Shown here in pieces: positions 1 through 11,095 of a stretch of DNA of 64,000 nucleotides. Every line of letters starts with the position of its first letter. Within the stretch, counting starts at the first letter, position 1. The notes below the pieces were generated by a model. The model did no database searches and was not told the origin of the DNA. It saw only the letters and a program-made list of their open reading frames with translations. Position numbers and translations under genes: made by a program. The DNA lies in NCBI GenBank assembly GCA_037974665.1, contig CM075783.1, positions 38,696,712-38,760,711 of the forward strand, in the 5' to 3' direction. Source of the DNA: Ehretia macrophylla. Lineage: Eukaryota > Streptophyta > Magnoliopsida > Boraginales > Ehretiaceae.

Positions 1-169
1 GTTGGACACGGTGTTGGTCCATTTATATGCTATTACAGGTTCTGCAATTTACCTAGAAACAGGGGAGACTTCGTCCGTTTTCCCTGAAAATTTATGCCCA
101 GGTTTGGTTTGGGTTGTGATTAGATCGATTGATAGAACTCCTGGTCTCGAGAGGGATCGGGGTGTCACA
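1..169 (+). repeat. H: 3' end of a family-2 Ty3/gypsy LTR
   Basis: The segment ends in GGGATCGGGGTGTCACA, a CA-ending LTR terminus. Its last 130 bases resemble the reverse complement of the left end of solo LTR G (11096 onward), sharing an AGGGGAGACT block, GGTCTCG and GAGGGATCGGGG. Directly after it, integrase-coding sequence of element F begins in mid-reading. The simplest view is that H inserted into F and the rest of H lies left of the window. Its 5' end, type (solo or full) and target duplication cannot be seen. Confidence 0.7.
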
Positions 170-1560
170 ATCAGTCTGACTTCAAAGTGCATGAGGATGG
201 TATTCTTCGATTTCGAAACAAGGTTTGTGTTCCCGATGAACCGGGCTTGAGGCGAGGTATTCTGGAAAACCCTCATAATTCTAAGTACACCATTCATCCT
301 GGTGGAAACAAGATGTATCGGGACTTAAAGCAACATTATTGGTGGAATAATATGAAGAGAGAAGTTGCTCAGTTCGTGTCTAGATGTTTGACTTGTCAAC
401 GAGTGAAAGCCGAGCATCAACAACCTGCAGGTTTGCTTCAGTCGTTGGCTATACCACAGTGGAAATGGGAGCATATTACGATGGACTTCGTCACTGGTTT
501 GCCTAGAACTCCCAGAGGTAACGATGCAGTTTGGGTTGTTGTGGATCATTTGACGAAGACAACTCACTTTATTTCGATGTGGATGGGAGATGAAGTTGCA
601 AAGTTGACGGATCTTTATTTGGATCAGATTGTTAGACTTCACGGGATTCCATCTAGTATTGTCTTGGATCAAGATCCTCGATTTACTTCTCGTTTGTGGG
701 AGAAACTTCAGGAGACTTTGGGTACTCAGCTTAACTTCAGTACAGTGTATCATCCACATACCGACGGTCAGTCTGAGAGGACTATTCAGATTCTGGAAGA
801 TATGCTTAGGGCTTGTGTTCTAGACTTCGGGAAGAACTGAGAGAAACATCTACCACTTGCCGAGTTTGCCTATAACAATAGTTATCAAGCTACTATTGGG
901 ATGGCACCTTTTGTAGCTCTTTACGGTCGTAAGTGCCGTTCACCTTTGTATTGGGATGAGGTAGGGGAGATGAAGACTATTGATCCGACTATTATGCCAG
1001 AGCTTCTAGAGAAGATCGAGAATGTTCAGTTGATCAAGCAGAGAATGCTTATAGCGCAAAGCAGATTCAAGAGTAATGCCAATAAACGTCGTCGGGATTT
1101 GGAGTTTGCAGTCAGAGATCAGATTTTCTTGAGATTGTCTCCTTGTAAGGGCTTTGCTCATTATGGTAAAGGTGGTAAGCTGAGTCTGAGGTTTGTGGGG
1201 CCGTTTGAGATTACTGGCAGAATTGGTAAGTTAGCATATCGGTTGGCTTTACCGGAGAATTTCTCTAATGTCCAGGATGTATTTCATGTGTCTAATTTAC
1301 GAAAATATAATCCGGATCCTTCTCATATTCTTGAGCTAGAGCCGTTACAGCTTCGTGAGAATCTGACTTATGATGAGCGGCCGATTCATATTCTTGATCA
1401 GATGGAACGAGAGTTGAGGTCGAAGAAGATTTCGATGGTCAAGGTGTTGTGGAAGCATCACGGTATGGAGGAAGCTACTTGCAAGAGGCGAGATCAGATG
1501 CAGCAGTAGTACCTAGATCTTTTCCGTTCAGCAAGTAAGAATTTCGGGGACGAAATTTCT
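170..1560 (+). pseudogene. F integrase and chromodomain-like end (fossil)
   Basis: The reading shows a retroviral-type integrase. The N-terminal zinc-binding region includes [17 protein letters not shown] and a [12 protein letters not shown] block. The core has the [16 protein letters not shown] strand, then [12 protein letters not shown], followed by the [12 protein letters not shown] block. The C-terminus has FVGPFEITGR, DVFHVSNLRKYNPDPSH and a VLWKHHG tail typical of chromovirus pol ends. It would insert element cDNA into the genome. It is broken and read here only as a fossil. Confidence 0.85.
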
Positions 1561-1575
1561 TTAAGGGGAGGAGAA
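1561..1575 (+). other. F polypurine tract
   Basis: TTAAGGGGAGGAGAA lies immediately before the TGTGAGACC start of the 3' LTR. The same motif stands before the 3' LTRs of A and E and, reversed, D. It is the expected plus-strand primer site. Confidence 0.8.
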
Positions 1576-3464
1576 TGTGAGACCCCAGATTTTGCTTTAT
1601 CTCGATTTGCATACGTTACATCATTTTGCATTAATTGACCTGTTTATGTGCTATATGACTTGGAATGTGTTAAATATGTGATTAATACTCCTAATACATG
1701 CTAAGTGTGCATTCATGAAATTTTCATCAAAAACGGAATCATAAATTTTATCATCGATTTTGGTGAATAGTATTTTTGAACACCTGTCCGCTAAAATTTT
1801 TACAGGAGTGTTTTAAACGTTTTAAAACCTAGTTCTCGGGTATTAATAGACCCGTGTTTGATTAAAATGGATTTGGAATTGATTTTGGAATTTTAAAGAT
1901 TTTTATATCTTCTTTTGCAAGAAAACGAGTTTTAAGCCAATTCGGGTGAAACTATTTTAATGTAGAACTTCTTGTCACCTAAAAATAAGTCACTTAAAAT
2001 AGTCTAAGTATTGCATACTAGTTTTGAGCAAGAAATAGTCTAAAACAATTAAAAGACTAAAAGATGACAACTTTGACTTAGTTAAAAATGTTGACTTTGC
2101 ATTATATATTTAATTTACAAGCTTAATACATCAAAAATAGCTCAAACCCCCTTCATTTCTCACTCACATTGTCGTGAGCTTCCATGAGCAAAAGAAAAGT
2201 TTTCTTCAACATTTTTCAAAACAATTTTTCATAGAAAAACCAAGTTTTTGTCTGTAGAATTTCGTGTCAAGTTGGATTCCGCTTGTTGGGCACGCATTGC
2301 ACGCATATCTAGGCTTATATTGCATCAAAGGTAGAGAGAAAAATTCTAGATCTCAAAAGTCATTTTTTATGTTTTTGCTCATAATTGCATTTTGAACCAT
2401 TAGAATGTTAATTTGAAGTTATATTATTGCTCAGTGCGTGCTAAGGATCATTTATGTGTATTACTACGAGATTTGAACCATTGTAGCGAAATATTTATTT
2501 TCGGGTATTTAAAGTTGATAGTTTGGCCATTTGATGATTATCTTGAGTTGTTGTTGTTGGAATCGATTGCCGTCGATTTCTAAAAGTTTGTTAATTACGT
2601 GGTAACGCCGTTATAATGCCGAATTTTCGATTTAGATGTTTGGGTGAAAATTCGGAAATTTCAGCCTAGGTGCATTGAGGTTTTAGGGTTGTTGGGCTTG
2701 ATTTTGATGTGTCTTGGTTGGTTTCCGAGAGGTCTAATGTAGTTGATTGAATGGGTGAGTGTTAGAAACTGATTTGGAGTTGTTTGGATAAGTAGAATGT
2801 AAGATATGATTATTTGAAGTTTAGGTTGTCTTTCTTTAAATTGTTGAATTGAGCCTTTAGATGATTGGTTGCTGTTTGAGTGATTGAATTGTGAGTTGTT
2901 GATGGTTAGATTAGGGTTAGATTACATGTTTAATGCATGTTAAGTTGGATGGCCTACTTTGTCATCTAACTTAGTTATTTGTTGTTTAATTGATTACTTA
3001 ATGTTATATTGATGATAATTGATGGTAATTGATGATTATTGATGATTATTGATTGATGATTGATGAACCGGGAGATAGGCAATTCTGCTAGATTGTCCTC
3101 CTATGAATGATGTTTATTATTATTGCTGAGTCTTGGTGTGTGTGTGCCACCTCTTGGGCAGCATCGGGCTGTCGGGTTGATAACGGCATGACTACCAGAG
3201 ACTACCCCCAGCTCGCATGACAGAGGTGTCATGGAGGGAGGGGCTAGTGAGGTACCTCGGGTGCGTGAGTAATGGGGAGTTACAAGAAGAATGGTTGAGA
3301 TCGTGATGGCATTTGGAGCTACACCAAATTGAGTATCCTTTATTGATTGGTCATTATAGTTATGTGTTTATATTGTTATTGATGTTTATTAGTGTGTTTA
3401 CTTGCTCAAAGGATCATTTCCAAGGAGTATAGTAAATATTGTTAGAGATCTATCGGATCCTCAC

Positions 3465-3487
3465 TGAGCTTGTTTTATATAAGCTCA
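3465..3487 (+). promoter_or_regulatory. LTR hairpin with TATATAAG in loop and stem
   Basis: TGAGCTT and AAGCTCA form a perfect 7-bp stem around a T-rich loop. The TATATAAG string overlaps the 3' arm and is a candidate TATA box. The same block sits just upstream of the micro-ORF in the other family-1 LTRs, with minor stem changes. Promoter function is inferred. Confidence 0.45.
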
Positions 3488-3501
3488 CTCTCTATTATTG
3501 C

Positions 3502-3603
3502 ATGCATACAGGTGTCCTTGAGCAAGATTACGGGTACATGCCTCCAGAAGGGGAAAATGTGCCTTACGTGGATAAGTCTTATGTGCAAGAGTCTTTGCCA
3601 TGA
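3502..3603 (+). CDS. LTR micro-ORF, 33 aa (element F copy)
   Basis: An ATG-to-TGA reading inside the LTR. The peptide begins MHTGV and contains QDYGY, NVPYVD and SYVQESLP before the stop. It matches the readings at the same place in A, C, D and E, with many third-position differences, which suggests that the peptide and not only the DNA was kept. No domain is recognised. It lies close downstream of the TATATAAG hairpin, so it could be a leader ORF or an exon reached by splicing at the CAG|GTG just after the ATG. Confidence 0.4.
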   Translation: MHTGVLEQDYGYMPPEGENVPYVDKSYVQESLP

Positions 3604-3792
3604 GATTGTTTATAGTTATTGTAATATGATGTATTATAAAACCTACCTTAGTATAAAGACTTATGTATAATGGTTTAATAGTCTTCTTTTGACCTTGGTT
3701 TAGAGGCTCGGTGTCTTAATTACTGTGGTTATACTGCCGAAATTCAGTTGCGTCCTAACTGATTATAGGTGGGGTCGAGTTGGGGCGTGACA

Positions 3793-4990
3793 GTATTTCA
3801 TTTTAAATACATTTGTATATAGTTGTATATACTTCTTATATGTATTTTTCTTTTGTACTAGTTATAGATTTACTCTTGAGATTTTTGTAAATACAACTTG
3901 TCTACATGCAAAGTTTTAATTGTTACTGTTTCCGCTGCGCTTGCATGTTTTTGTTATTTACATATCTCGAGACGATCTCGTTGCACTCCCGCTTTTGAAG
4001 CTGACGCCTTTTGTGCCTTCATTTTGAAGTTGACGCCTTTTGCGCCTTCATTATGAAGCTGACGCCTTTATAGTGCCTTCAGTTCTGGTCTGGTAGGGCT
4101 ATATGCATGCGATTATAATGTCTGTAGCTAATAAGATGCGCCTCCGTATATATTATATGGGGGCATTACAGACCCAAGAAAGGCATGGCATACTTTGGGG
4201 GAAGTTAATGAACATGCGCCCGCAAGTAAGCGTTAGTGCCTGGAGATTGAACAACATGGCCTGAAGCGGGGTAGTTTGATTCTTGTTACTGTATTAAGGT
4301 GAAGAACCGTTGTGATCAGTTAGAGGCTCTTGGTATGAAAAATTGCAATGCCGAAAATCTTAGTCAGAGCATGAAGGGTATAAATTTCAAAATCTGATGA
4401 GATAAAGAAGTCTTTGCTACTACATCAACATAACCTTTCCTTATTTTCTTAATGCAAAGGTGCATGATAAGACGTTTACGTATAGGTGGCTGAGCTTGTC
4501 TGGACAAAGTATAAATCCTAATCCTAGGGATATACTTTTGTTCACTTCTACGTCCAAATTAAATTTAATGGGAAGGTAAAAGCAGTATCTGAGAGCTCTT
4601 CCAAGAAGAATAAGTGGAATGGGGTGTGTGTCTTAGGTGCGGGCAGATGGGGCACTACGTGATAGAGTTCACAGCAAAAATGCTTCTTGTTAAGGAAGAT
4701 AATGAGGAGAGGTAGACAGGGGAGGCGCAACACGAGCATATTCAGTTTATGGAAGTGAAGAGAGCCTGCGATGCGGTCTTTGACTTCGGTACACACGATT
4801 ATGCATTCTTCGCTAAGGGCGGGTCTTCAGTTTCTTCACAGGGACAGCAGGGTAGCTGTTCTGTAACTCATGTGGTTGATCCAAGGAGTGCATATTTCCA
4901 CAGAGGTTTGATCCTGGTTAGACAGATAGTGGTGCCACTTGGTTTGAGTTGTCCTCCCTTAACTAATTCTGAAATCCCCGTCTAAAAAAA
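3793..4990. other. Unassigned sequence, possible retroelement debris
   Basis: No gene is recognised. From 3997 there are three imperfect copies of a repeat of about 29 bp. On the + strand around 4630-4680 a short reading gives CLRCGQMGHY, resembling a CCHC zinc knuckle of gag proteins, but no other domain supports it. A 78-codon open frame at 4749-4985 has no recognisable motif and is followed by an A-rich tract. The boundary with the mitochondrial-like DNA to the right is not sharp. Confidence 0.35.
3997..4085. repeat. Three tandem units of about 29-31 bp
   Basis: Units begin GAAG(C/T)TGACGCCTTT and end GCCTTCA. Each starts TGAAG and ends CTTCA, so each unit could fold on itself. Unit lengths are about 29, 29 and 31 bases. 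Confidence 0.7.
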
Positions 4991-6670
4991 AAAAAGAATT
5001 TGATTATGTAGGGGCCGGTTTGCCATTTTTTTCATTACTCACCAACGGTTGGTTGAAACCCCAGAGTATGGTGCCTAAGTCTAAAGAACAATATCTTTTT
5101 GCTAAATCTTGCTTAACCGATAGAGGCAGAGGATTTCTCAAAGCGGGATCCTACCTTAAGTGAAGTGGAGTTATAACTTAAGTTCGGCAGATTTGACTTC
5201 TGGGTCTTGTACAATCATTGTTGTCAACTAGCCAATAGGTGATTCAGGAGTCACCAAATAAACAATTGTTAAGTCCAGCGACTAAGTCAACACAGTTGGT
5301 GTCCATCCAACGTCTTCAGGTCGGATCAGCATGGTTGCTGCCTCAGTCTTCGATCTGCCCATTATCTGATTCATTCGCTGGGGTTCGCCTGCTTGATCAA
5401 AGTCGAAGTACGTGGGGTCCATTCGTAAAGAACATCTCTTTTTGGGTCGTCAAATAGCCGAGTCGACTTCTCACCGATTCGCATTAACGCAATCCAAAGA
5501 GTCAATCACAAAGGGGATTCGCTCGCGCATTGGCATTTAGGTTTGATTCAAAGAGGCCGCAGTAAGGCAAAGAAAAGTGCTAATTCGCGTGGCTTTTGAC
5601 AAAAAAGTTTTCAAACTTGATAACTTGCTTGTTCATACTTCCTGGGGATACTAGTTTCTTTGCAAAGCTTATAGTTTTTTTAGCACCTATAAGGTAAGAT
5701 ACGGGATATTCCATGTACCATACTGCTTTGTCATAGGAAATGACAGCATTGGCAACCAAGGGGTGACAAGAGCAAGACAAGAACTCATAATAGGCTTTGT
5801 CCATTGAGCTACTCAGAGTGTTAGAAAAGTTTAGCATGAACAACCAGAAGCCGCAACAATAGAATAGTATCAAAGAAAAGCGATTCATTCTTTTTCTAGA
5901 ATCCTAACCTACAGGATCATTAGTACCTTAATATGATAAGCAACTGTCAGAAATCAGTTGGTGAAATAAGACGGATGGAGAGAAATATGAATAATAAGTA
6001 GATGAAGCCTTAGTCCATTTTAACATCCAATCTTACCAAGTATGCAGGCAGGTCAGAAAGGCAGATGGGCATGTTCATCCCTTGAAACAACTTCCATTGG
6101 CATGAGTTAGAGTCATCTCTTGCAAGAACCTGGCACCTTCAGAGCTCTATCTTCGTTGCTTTCAGCTGCATTTTTGTTTTATTTTCTGCAGCGAGCAAAA
6201 TGCATAACTGAGCGGTGGACTTTTTTTTTATCAAAAGGTTTTTTTTAATCAAATTATCCCTTTTTTGATAGTACATTGCGGCTTATTATGGGCAGTGTCC
6301 TCCTCCATGGGCTTCTTTTGTTCTGCTTTTTTGTGGATTCTTTGATTCAATTTATTCAATAGCCTACCCATATCTCTACTCTAAAGGGGCTTACGCACTT
6401 CGATTCACTGTTGTATGCACCAAAATCCAATCATTGTGCATATAGCTATGGTGGCTCCTATCGTTTTAAACAACTCTAAACGAAAAGAAAGGCTCTTCCA
6501 GTTCTATTTACTACATAGGCTGTTCGACTGAAGTCGTTGGCTCTGCGTTCATGAAATTCCAAGACCAACAAAAGAAATCAAATTCTTCGATCTAAATTTC
6601 AGGCGTATGGAATTCGTTCATCTCTAGTATTGAGGATAGAAGGGGAAGGGGAATCTATTAAGGTCTGTGG
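4990..6670. other. Mitochondrial-like spacer
   Basis: No intact gene is recognised. The texture, with mixed base composition and short unrelated frames, resembles plant mitochondrial intergenic DNA and the downstream NUMT. It contains the possible mitovirus remnant on the minus strand near 5450-5890. T-rich runs occur near 6218-6260. Confidence 0.4.
5450..5890 (-). pseudogene. Possible mitovirus-type RdRp remnant (fossil)
   Basis: On the minus strand a short open frame contains AVISYDKAVWYM followed by ISFAKKLVSPGS and a KFENFFVKS block. This order resembles the palm of mitovirus RNA-dependent RNA polymerase just after the GDD motif, where a stretch like VVIADKxV...Y precedes GVxISxxKSLVS, then a phenylalanine-rich FAKRFFV segment. 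Mitovirus fragments are known residents of plant mitochondrial genomes, which fits the setting. The remnant is short and broken, the catalytic GDD is not clear, and the match is from memory only. It could also be an unrelated mitochondrial ORF. Confidence 0.33.
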
Positions 6671-7617
6671 CTCGCCCGAGACAAAGAGTTCTAGTTCTAA
6701 ACCTCACTGACGGTGCTAGCCGGAGGGAAGTTATTAAGTTAAAACATGGTTGTGTAACTAGTTTGTCTACCAGGAGGCACTGATTCCTGGCAGGAAAGCA
6801 GCCCCCCAGTGGTGGAAACTCCATAGGGGACTTTACTGTCTTGCGTTCGTGCCCAATACCAATTGGTCACTTCACTTTAGACAGAACCTTACACCTCTTT
6901 TCGTAACTTAAAGAACCCCTAAACCAGCCCTTCTTTGAATGTATCGCTCGGGACTTCCCCCCGGAAGTCACTCGTTGTTGCTAGTACTAGCTAGGATCGC
7001 TCGAGCTCCCAACCCGATGAGATCCCTCACTGTTAATAGTTGTTGCAGACCCCGAATGGGATAGGGGAGGTAAGATGAAGTAGAGAGGCAGTCCTCGTTA
7101 GTCATTACACTCCTCAAGTGCTCAACACTACTTCGTATCCTTTCACTAGGGAGCTACAGAGTTCCTAGCTGCTAAGAGAGTTGTAGTTACCGAAGCTAAA
7201 GGCTTTAAAAGAGGCTTTAGCTTAGCAAAAAATAGAGTTTCATGTCCTCAAGTAGGAGGGTACTAGGGCCTATTAAAACTACAGGATTTCTTCGGCAAAA
7301 ATACTCATTTCATTGAGGACCTTCCAAGCAGCAGTTGTCCTCCGGAGGCAGAGGACTACTCTTACTCCCTTTCCAAGAGGAAAGAGCAGGGAGGATCAGC
7401 TACAAGCTACAAGAACAACAAGCAACAAGAAAAGGTAAAGGCCTTACTCTATTCCTTCTTATGGTCAGGAATATCGACCTTATTCTTGAGCTTATATGAT
7501 AAGACTTCTAATAGAAGAGTATCATACAATAAAGATTCTATATAAGTCTAGAAATAACAGGATTAAAGGTTCCTTAGTACTATTCAGGACCCCTATAAAG
7601 GGTCCCTTCACTCCTTT
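6671..7617. repeat. Long direct repeat, copy 1 (about 950 bp)
   Basis: This segment aligns nearly end to end with 8868-9828. Shared landmarks include the CCCGAGACAA start, the ACTAGTTTGTCT block, the AGCTAAAG...CTTTAGCT hairpin (7194-7222), the cctcaagtaggagggta string and the GGACCC...GGGTCC hairpin at the end (7587-7605). The copies differ by scattered substitutions and small indels, so the duplication is old. Large repeats are common in plant mitochondrial DNA. No coding function is recognised. Confidence 0.85.
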
Positions 7618-8867
7618 CAGTTGCTTAAGGTCTAGTTCTATCTCTTTTATTAGGAAACAGACATTGGGTCATTCAGTCACTCCCTTGTATGCTCTCCCCC
7701 TACGCTTTTGAGGGCATCTGGGGGGAGAGCTATGAGTTCGTTCCTTCACTCCCAATGAGAATTGATACCATAATAGCGAGTCTTATGGAGTATTAGGACA
7801 TTAGACATTCCTTATTATCGTTCGTACCCCGTATGAAGGGGCACTTCGCTCCCATTCTATAGCTATAAGGATTCCTTAATAGGGTATTTTACACAGTAGT
7901 TTTAGATGTTTATAATCCAAAGCAAAAGGCGAGGAAAGACTAGTGAGCGAATTTGTTCCTTCTTTCCCCCAGAAGGAAGTCACTAGAGTAGGATGGTGTG
8001 TGAGGGCATTCCTGCCTTCTCCCAGAAGGCAGTCACTAGCCGAAAGTTGATGCACATTATGTCCTAGGGTTTTCTACAAGGAAGAGAGTCCTACTCCTAA
8101 GTGAAAACGAAAGACGAAGTCGAGTTTGTAATTACATAGGTGACCATTGAACTACTATCTCTTTAGTTGCATCACCACTGCAGCCGTTATAGGCGGCAGA
8201 GATGTTATTCCGAGTAGTAATGACAAGATGGCTCTGGTTGGTACATCCCATTGAAGAGAGCATTTTGAGTTGTACAAGGGATACACTGTGCTTGGGGTGG
8301 GCATTCTAGCTTCAAAACCTAGGGTGACTCATGCCTTTGGGTTATATCGTTAAATGCCCAGGCTTCTAGGAATGCCTAAAGCATGGTCCTATGTATCGGG
8401 TTGCGGCACACTATACTCGAAGAACTCGGCTCCATACCCTATCCAGTGTGGACATAGAACGAGCAATAAGCGAGAACTGCAACAAGGAACTACTATATGC
8501 ATTAGCTACAAGAACAAGAAAAGTCTCCCTGAATTAGATTTCTTATCAGAAATCACGGGGAGGACAAAGAAGGGAATGAATGGTTTCCCTCCCCCCTGTG
8601 ATCCCCCTCTCTTCCGAAACAGTCTCCCCATACTCCATTTCAAAAAGGAAATGGTGAGGAGCCCCGAGTTAACCTTAGTTACGCTTGGGCCCCATCCCTG
8701 TGGGTCCACTAACTGCTTTTAGTGAAATAAGGCAGAAGAATTCACCTTCTTATGATGGAAATAGCCTGAGGAAGTTGTTCTTGTAGTTAAGAAAAAACCT
8801 AGGACTAAGTGTAATAGCCCGAAAGACGGGGTTGAAGTAACGACGGTCAAGGGCGATAGCCCGAGAC
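7618..8867. other. Mitochondrial-like spacer between the two long repeats
   Basis: No gene is recognised. An open frame of 122 codons at 8354-8722 (+) has no motif that I know and looks like chance. Small inverted motifs of the kind AGAAGGAAGTCACTAG recur at about 7974 and 8030. Confidence 0.4.
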
Positions 8868-9828
8868 AAGGAGTTCTACTTCTAAACCTAACCGACGACG
8901 CTAGTCGGAGGGAAGTTATTAACTGAAAACGTGGTCATGTAACTAGTTTGTCTGCCAGGAGGCACCGACTCTTGGCAGGAAAGTAGCCCCCCGGTGGTAG
9001 AAACTCCGGATGGGACTTTACTATCTTGCGTTCATGCCAAATACCAATTGGCCACTTCACTTTAGACAGAACCTGACTCCTCTTTCTGTAACTTAAGGAC
9101 CCCCTAAAGTAGCCCTTCTTTGAAGGTATCGCTCGGGACTTTCCCCCGGAAATTAGTCGCTATTGCTAGTGCTAGCTAGGATCGCTCGGGCTTCCAACTC
9201 GGTGGGATCCCTCACTGTTGCTAGTTGTTGCAAACCCCGAAGGCGACAGGCGAGGTGAGAAGAAGCAAAGAGGCAACCCTCGTTAGTCATTACACTACTC
9301 AAGTGCTCAACGCTACTTCATATCCTTTCACTAGGGAACTATAGAGTTCTTAGCTGCTAAGAGAGTTGTAGTTACCTAAGCTAAAGGCTTTAATAGAGGC
9401 TTTAGCTTAACAAAAAATAGAGTTTCATGTCCTCAAGTAGGAGGGTATTAGGGCTTATTAAAACTATAGGATTTCTTAGGAAAAAATACCTATTTCATTG
9501 AAGGCCTTCTAAGCAGCAGTTGTCCTCTGGATGTAGAGGACTCCCCTTATTCCCTTTCCCAAGAGGAAAGGGTGGAGGGGAGGGGGGAGGGGGGAGGGGG
9601 AGGGGATCAACTACAAGCTAGAAGAACTACAAGCAACAAGAAAAGGTAAAGGCCTTACTCTATTCCTTCCTAAGGTCAGGAATAACAGCCTTATTCTTGA
9701 GCTTATAGGATAAGGCTTCTAATAGAAGAGTATCGTACAATCAAGATTCTGTATAAGTCTAGAAATAACGGGATTAAAGGTTCCTTAGTACATTTCGGGA
9801 CCCCTATAAAGGGTCCCTTCACTCCTTT
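8868..9828. repeat. Long direct repeat, copy 2 (about 960 bp)
   Basis: Second copy of the repeat at 6671-7617, in the same orientation. It keeps the hairpins (TAAGCTAAAG...CTTTAGCTTA at 9377-9409; GGGACCC...GGGTCCC at 9797-9817). It differs most at 9571-9605, where a G-rich expansion replaces the plain purine stretch of copy 1. Confidence 0.85.
9571..9605 (+). repeat. G-rich homopurine tract
   Basis: A run of GGAGGGG-like units with at least five runs of four or more G. The strand could form a G-quadruplex. The matching place in copy 1 (about 7384-7397) has no such tract, so it arose in this copy after the duplication. Confidence 0.8.
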
Positions 9829-11090
9829 ATTATTCTTCTTTTTATCAATGATTTGCTTCTTTTTCTCGACTGGAAGAGTTGCCAGAACTCTCCTCCTAAA
9901 GGGACTCTTTGTAGAACCTTTTATAAAGGGATCCGAAGCCCGGGTGAAATCGGCGTAGACGAAATAATGGCTCTTGTAGAGGCACGTAAGCGAAAAAGGG
10001 CTCATTTGGTGAAAGGAATGAAGGGAAGGGCTGTTCTAACGAGTCCTCGGCAAGAACATATAGAGATGGAGCCCGCAGTTTAAGAATTCCTAAAGAAATA
10101 CCCCTTGCACCATCCAGCTCTCCCAACTACAAAGATAAGACAGCCTAGCGCTACTGCTACTAGGCAAGAAGAGCTAACAACTAATACATTCTTATCCCTC
10201 CTAGTGATCTACGACAACCCCCAAAGCAGGAATGAAAACCTTTCTTGGGGGATCCGGATCCACCAATCCAAATGAGAGAGCTCATGTTTGATTAGATTGA
10301 TCCACCATCTTGAAATGGAGACTATGAGAAAGTAACCCGCCTTATCCAGCTAGCAGGGGATATGAGGGATCCCCATTTTTAAAAATACAGAAATGGGAAG
10401 ACTCAGAAATCAGCCCGCCTTAGTGATTGAGCCCCAAGAATAGGAAAAGTATCTGGTTATCATCCCGACCAGTTCCTCGATTGAATGAATTGATTGGCTA
10501 GTGTCACACAGGTCGATCAATAAAGAATTTTTCACAAGAGTCAGGGTAGACAAAGCTTTCAGTCTCATATGTATGATGTTTCGGTACATTCCTCCTAGGT
10601 CAGGTTTACTTGTTTATATGCCTACTCTTTTATGACTTTTTTTTTTTCCGTTTGATGCTTGAAACGAAAGATTTGTAGAAAGGGACCAGACCCAACCCAA
10701 GATAATAGATATTGAGTCCATCTTAAGATGACCCTTTCTTCCCCTACCTTTGATGTACTTGACTTCGAGAAGCCTTCGCTTGTGTACAGGTTGGAGGAAG
10801 AATAACAGTAGCAGAGTAATAGAATACCTAACCTTGGTCGAAGATAGCAGCTCATGAACTACCCTGCTCGAAGGGTCGTAGCCCGAACTGACCTAGTTGC
10901 AGAGGAAAGGTTTGACTTCCGAGAGCTGATCCTAGCTTGGACTCCTAGCTCCAAGCGAAATGATACATAGGTTTTTCTTCCTTCTTCTAAATGGGGATCC
11001 TCATCACCGGAAAGTGCCCCTATTGGGCTGGAACTGGAAGGCACCTTAAGGCAACTTACAACAGTAGAAGTCAGAACAATCAGACTCATC
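9829..11090. other. Mitochondrial-like spacer
   Basis: No gene is recognised. Open frames of 76-100 codons lie on both strands around 9700-10126, overlap one another and show no motif. The segment ends at the GACAT target duplication of solo LTR G. Confidence 0.4.
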
Positions 11091-11095
11091 GACAT
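11091..11095. repeat. Target-site duplication GACAT, left copy (LTR G)
   Basis: GACAT stands directly before the TGTAACGCC terminus and again directly after GGGCGTCACA at 13608-13612. Five bases is the usual duplication length of Ty3/gypsy integration. Confidence 0.9.

Larger units (their letters stand above)
170..3792 (+). mobile_element. F: partial Ty3/gypsy (Tekay-like) element, fossil
   Basis: This is the 3' part of a family-1 chromovirus: integrase, C-terminal chromodomain-like region, polypurine tract and 3' LTR. Gag, protease, RT and the 5' LTR are not in the window. The coding part closely matches the integrase regions of elements A, D and E. It is broken, with one or two breaks in the visible part. 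H abuts its left side, so the missing part may lie beyond H. Only one LTR is seen, so no age can be read. Confidence 0.85.
1576..3792 (+). repeat. F 3' LTR (family 1, about 2.2 kb)
   Basis: The LTR starts TGTGAGACCCC and ends GGGGCGTGACA. It aligns along its length with the LTRs of A, C, D and E, but is a diverged subtype. It carries the TGAGCTT...AAGCTCA hairpin (3465-3487), the 33-codon micro-ORF (3502-3603) and an ATTGATG-type simple repeat around 3010-3065. Confidence 0.85.

Noticed and set aside
8354-8722. 122-codon open frame
   Set aside because: Overlaps a minus-strand frame, has no motif and no conserved start; typical of spacer DNA.
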